Shown here piece by piece: positions 60,101 to 64,000 of a DNA stretch of 64,000 nt. The notes under the pieces were generated by a model. That model searched no databases. It saw nothing but the letters and a program-made list of their open reading frames with translations, and was not told the origin of the DNA. This DNA comes from Fennellomyces sp. T-0311 (taxonomy: Eukaryota; Mucoromycota; Mucoromycetes; Mucorales; Lichtheimiaceae). The position numbers and the translations under genes are program-made. The stretch is taken from assembly GCA_025266875.1 (NCBI GenBank), contig JALLLT010000003.1, positions 682,001 to 746,000 on the forward strand. The letters run 5' to 3'. Position 1 is the stretch's first letter; each line of letters begins with the position of its first letter.

Positions 60101-61453
60101 ATCAAATATTTCATCAGTGACAGGTAGCAACACATTTGCACCATATACAGGTGCACAGGCCGCCAATGTTTCCATGGAATCTTTCTGTTATCATAGTAAT
60201 AAGTACATGTAATTTGTATCCACCATTGTATTTACCTTTGCACTACCAGAGGTCGACGACAATTTTTCCAAAATGAGAGGAACAGCAAGTTTAGCGAAAA
60301 GACCGGTGGCTGAAATGCATTGACTACACTCACAACATTAACAACATATCCACCATTCCGAATAAATTCCGAGCCTTACCGAAGGTTCTGCTTCAGATCG
60401 TCAGCAGTGATACCATATGGGTCATCTGGAGGTGGCTTGAACGTAATAGGGAAGTAGCAGAATGTCACTTCAAAAATATCCTAGAAACACTACATAAATA
60501 TCTGATGAATAGCGCAGTATGAGCATCACACAATACCTCCACGTGAGCACCAATATCAAAATGCTGAACGATCTCTTTCACGAGCGTGAATGCGCTCATC
60601 AGATTTCGCGGATCCTTTTCGCCATCCATAGCCTGAGTGAATCCATACACAAATTCATTGTTGATTGCCTTTAATGCTACAACGTATATGGTGTTAGGAA
60701 TGCCCAATTGATTATACTGACGTTATCATTTACCAGATAGATGTCTATCCATGAGGTTGCTAAAGATATGAAACGCGGTGTGTCGGGTTGCCTGGGGGAA
60801 GCGTTGGATATCGACTCGCTCAAAGATTCTATCCGGCTCATGAGCTACATCGCTCTCTCTTTATATTCTTCCCTCATTTACCTCGTTGCTGTGGTTACCG
60901 CATTTGTTCCACTAAAGTTTTCCGAATCCGTCAGAGCCACCAATCCTTCCAAAAGGTTTGGTACACAAGTTCGATCGGTCAGTCTATCGCAGTAGAAATC
61001 GACCAAAACCGAAACTGCATAGTGATATATATCAGAATCCCTATCCATAGCCATTAATCGCTTCTTTTACCTGCTGCCTCATTAAGACTATGTTGGTTGC
61101 ACTTGTGTAAAGTATGCGATAAAAGACCCGTAGCTGACAGAGGAGAGAATCGATCAGTTTTGATTTCTAATCATATGTTGATCGTACCTTTTGCACGGAT
61201 TTGATCGTCGTCGCTCGTCAAATATTCTTCCATGGACTGAATCAACTGAAGTAAATTCGCCTGAACCGAAGCTGTGTTGACGGCTGTATAAAACACGTTG
61301 AGCGATCCACACGAAAAAAAAATACATGGAAAATGCGTTAAGTGTCAAGGTAAGTTTACCATGAATAATATTATCAGCAGCCTGGATTGCCTCGGCCGAG
61401 GAATCGCCCGTAGAGACCATGTAATTGGTAACTTCTCGTTCAATAGAATCCAT
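57111..61453 (-). CDS. MMS19: MMS19, cytosolic iron-sulfur cluster targeting protein
   Basis: A long minus-strand gene of many exons. The start is ATG 61453 (MDSIEREVTNYMVSTGDSSAE); the next exon is about 61287-61189 (NLLQLIQSMEEYLTSDDDQIRAK), matching the MMS19 N-terminus. HEAT repeats fill the middle, with clear segments at about 60707-60530, 59988-59830, 59731-59590, 59549-59380 and 59223-58930. The C-terminal hallmark is at about 57330-57190 (PHVRFVTKQLVKPLDDKKRLVRREAVECRAKW), then a last exon YTIGA and a stop at 57111-57113. MMS19 hands Fe-S clusters to DNA polymerases, helicases (XPD, RTEL1) and primase. Not all internal splice sites were traced, so total length is uncertain; the span is about 4.3 kb. 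Confidence 0.9.
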
Positions 61454-62240
61454 TGTGGTCGAAGAGCAAGCTGGTGTTGCACAGGAGCTGCAGATCCGGA
61501 CAAGATGTGACTTTGGAGGTTCTGATAACAACTCAGGCTGGCTTATTCAGATCAGAACCCAGTGAAATGAAATGCTTGTACGACTGTGATCTATCCGGAG
61601 GAGTAATATTGATCACCATTTGATCTCGACGCGATTGGTACCGTTTATTTGTGGGCTGTAGATAATGATCGTGCCCACCGATCAAACGTAGATGATCTCT
61701 TTTCTTCCGGGTTTTGTAGAACGAGAAGATTGGATTCTGCCGTTCGCCACCGGATCCACCACAACAACCTGTTCCACGTTCGAAAATATATTCGCTTCTT
61801 TGCAAGCCTCATTACCAGCCCTTAAAAGCTATTTAGCTGTCCAACCATCGCGCCAAGGCACCGGTGCCAACTAAGAACATATGTACGCTAAGTTCATTGG
61901 ACAAAGGGTGACTTTACACTACTACAAGCTTTTGTGGAAGCTCAAGGATTAGGTCGTACAGCGCTCAGTTACAAATGATGGTTCCATCGAAGCGAATGTT
62001 GTTCTACTGATGTACTGAACATTGACTGTGAGATATACCCACAGTATCCGTTTGCTGGTGTTCAGCTGCTAGATACATCGATCATTATGAAAAGCCGCAG
62101 GCAAGCGGCTTTTTCGAACTATGCTGAATGTACAGAAGAGGCAGATCAACCCGGATTTTCATTTATTGCGAGTCAACCATTCCGAAAAAGGAAATCCAGC
62201 GCTAACATCACTGCCTCCACCAAACATAAAGTATTCTCAC
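61454..62240. other. Intergenic with a perfect short hairpin
   Basis: It contains the MMS19 promoter side. A minus-strand open frame (61805-61533) has a KRDHLRLIGG stretch, and a VGTGALARWL trace lies near 61870, but they do not connect and are probably chance or relic. At 62090-62113 a 9-bp perfect stem (AAAAGCCGC/GCGGCTTTT) with a 6-nt loop is followed by T. Confidence 0.4.
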
Positions 62241-62904
62241 ATACTTGACACCGTATAAGCAGACCATGGTGGACCTAAGCTGATTAGCGTATACAGAGTG
62301 TTGAACGCATTGATCACGTCGTCACTGTCCATCGGTGTGAGAGAGGGTTCAAGTCTTGGTGGACGTCAGTCAACTTCGATGTGGGAAAGAATAGCATATA
62401 AATGATAACGATACTTAATATAACTTCCATGCGAAAGGCAAGATCGTTGGCTGAAAACAAGAAAGCTCGCTCGATAACAACCGATTACGATATACTCTGC
62501 CAATTTCGATAGTTGAGAACCAAATGTCATTATCAATCAACTTACAGCCTTTGCAGGTCGTCCATCAAATTTACTGATGACCATCGCTCCTAACTGTATA
62601 TAATATATATCATCTTCGACTATGACTCTAATGCTCAAGGTACTTGTAGAAAAGTTGCATCGCGATTATTTCGCCTTGTCGCTTTGGTTTTCCTTACAAC
62701 CAAGATTGATGTGGTTGGATCCTTCGCAACGCCTAAGAAAGGTGGTTTAGCTTAAATTACCAAAATAAGAGGTACTTTAAAACCACACCTGCCAATAAGA
62801 CTCTTGCGAAAGCGATATCTGCTGACATCGTCATGATTGTGGCAAATAAATTGCAATGATCCCTCAAAGCGCATTATAATCACTTCCACCGTATCTCCAG
62901 TCAT
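62240..62904 (-). CDS. Unidentified multi-exon gene
   Basis: Minus-strand segments read as protein and join at consistent phases: exon 62904-62789 (MTGDTVEVIIMRFEGSLQFI ... HNHDDVSRYRFRKSLIG), a possible 24-nt exon 62721-62698, and exon 62642-62546 (TLSIRVIVEDDIYYIQLGAM, then VISKFDGRPAKA, then GTAAGT). An in-frame stop lies just before the first ATG. A further segment at about 62360-62248 reads PSLTPMDSDDVINAFNTLYT, then LISLGPPWSAYT; its junction with the third exon is unresolved. The beta-rich middle with a short variable end faintly recalls small Mediator subunits such as MED20, but I cannot support that. It starts about 1.1 kb from the window edge. Confidence 0.45.
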
Positions 62905-64000
62905 CTCAGAGAATTCCTATTTTCAATAAGCCTTGTAAACATAATGCACTGACAGGGTCAAAGTTTATTTTTTTTATTGGGATGGTACGGGATTGAAATA
63001 AGAAATGCTTGGCAACTGAATCGCGGGTGCTAATGCATGCACGAAAAATCAACGTTAACTTTTCAAATGGAAACTGGAAGAATGGGACATAAGATATGAC
63101 GCTTAAATATAGTCCATCATAGTTATACGTATATCCAAAGCACTATTTATTACAAATGAAAAATTTACGAATCATATCTCCTAGTATTTCTTTGCTTATC
63201 AGAAGATGATAGGCGATTATTATAGACTGGTTCTACGTACGTACCATAACATAAGTCTGATATGTGTCCTTGTACGTGCTTATTCTCGCTGTATTCACCC
63301 ACCTATACATGTCCATTGTACATAACGAGCCAAGTTGTCCGCATCATGCTGCTTTTTTAACGCCAGTAAGAGTTTCGCTTTCAGGGCTCACATAGATACT
63401 GATCACACATTGTTTAGAACTTATGCAAGGTTGTAGCCCATCTAGCTTACTTTATTTACACATTGATTTGCGACACATCTATATCGCAAAAGTTACTCAT
63501 ACGTATAAGTAAATTCTGTAACTCATGGTCAGCTGCTCTAGCAAGTTCAATCACAGCCTTTGATAGATGTAGCACCATCTTCCTTTTAAAAAAGGTACCC
63601 TAGGACAATGTACAAGCAAAGCAGCTAAGCCGATAAACAACGAATATCTTTGGGGTAATTATGTTCTTAAGCAAATCGTGATGGTGCATTACTCGAGGTA
63701 TGTATCATCTATCAATAAAGTTGACAGGGGTGAGCCTCGGAATTAAAAGAAAACAATCAGGCGCCTGCATCAGAAGACCCAGCTTACTGGATTAATGAAC
63801 GAAGATTCAAGAATAATGGGCCTAAAGAAGTAAAATAGTATAACTAAAAAAAAAACCATCGGCAAAAAAAAAACAGTTCAAAACAAAATTAGCCAGGATA
63901 GCAATAGGGCTTGATTACAGATAAACCATAACGTGAAATCATAAGCCCTGGTGCGGGAGGAACGCAGAGAGAAATATAGTCAATTTTAGTAAAGCATGGT
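62905..64000. other. Right end, nothing recognised
   Basis: AT-rich sequence with short frames only. The first few hundred bases are probably the promoter of the preceding minus-strand gene. Confidence 0.4.

Noticed and set aside
61533..61805. 90-codon frame upstream of MMS19 as a separate gene
   Set aside because: Its few family-like words (LIGG, and a distant VGTGALARWL) are in disconnected frames with stops between them.
1..64000. Biosynthetic gene cluster, CRISPR array or prophage
   Set aside because: Genes are unrelated housekeeping and regulatory genes with introns; no repeat-spacer array or phage genes are present.

Overview
The window is nuclear DNA from a filamentous fungus. Genes lie on both strands, about one per 2.2 kb, and most are split by 45-90 nt GT-AG introns, plus at least one likely GC-AG intron. 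An early-diverging, Mucoromycota-like fungus, probably Mucorales, is inferred. The reasons are a Rhizomucor/Rhizopus-type lipase relic, an Integrator subunit (INTS4), a CENP-W-like histone-fold gene, respiratory-chain subunits and an NsdD-type GATA factor. No rRNA, tRNA, CRISPR or bacterial-style operon was found. Exon borders were set by hand from splice signals and reading phase. Where they are called exact, the summed exons give one uninterrupted frame.

Layout. 0-16.7 kb: N-terminus of a protein kinase (cut by the window edge), a Lys/Arg-rich nuclear protein (NKAPD1-like), Dlt1, an UNC-93-like transporter, a bZIP factor, a 4 kb gene-free stretch, an NsdD-like GATA factor, and a BRD8/Bdc1-type bromodomain subunit of NuA4. 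16.7-26.5 kb: a repeat island. It holds an unidentified minus-strand gene whose 3' end is present again as an inverted copy 3.6 kb away, a decayed Ty3/gypsy pol between the two copies, and a decayed non-LTR retrotransposon. 26.5-41.4 kb: a compact housekeeping block with CCT8, RRP1, mitochondrial ribosomal protein mL60, RAI1/DXO, YIH1/IMPACT, INTS4, SNF5, an intronless 560-residue membrane-anchored protein of unknown function, and an NDUFB2-like complex I subunit. 41.4-46.2 kb: gene-poor, with a broken class 3 lipase. 46.2-62.9 kb: a MARVEL-like membrane protein, CENP-W, a PPP4R1-like HEAT protein, NDUFA4, a small membrane protein, PAPS reductase (MET16), MMS19 and one unidentified gene. The last 1.1 kb shows nothing recognisable.

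How the genes relate. There are no pathway clusters. Themes are transcription and chromatin (kinase, bZIP, GATA, NuA4, SWI/SNF, Integrator, RAI1), mitochondria (mL60, NDUFB2, NDUFA4, probably the 97-residue protein) and protein or RNA quality control (CCT8, RRP1, YIH1, MMS19). Several neighbours are head-to-head with 115-150 bp between start codons (NKAPD1-like/DLT1, RRP1/mL60, INTS4/SNF5), so they probably share promoters. Others are tail-to-tail with under 300 bp between stop codons.
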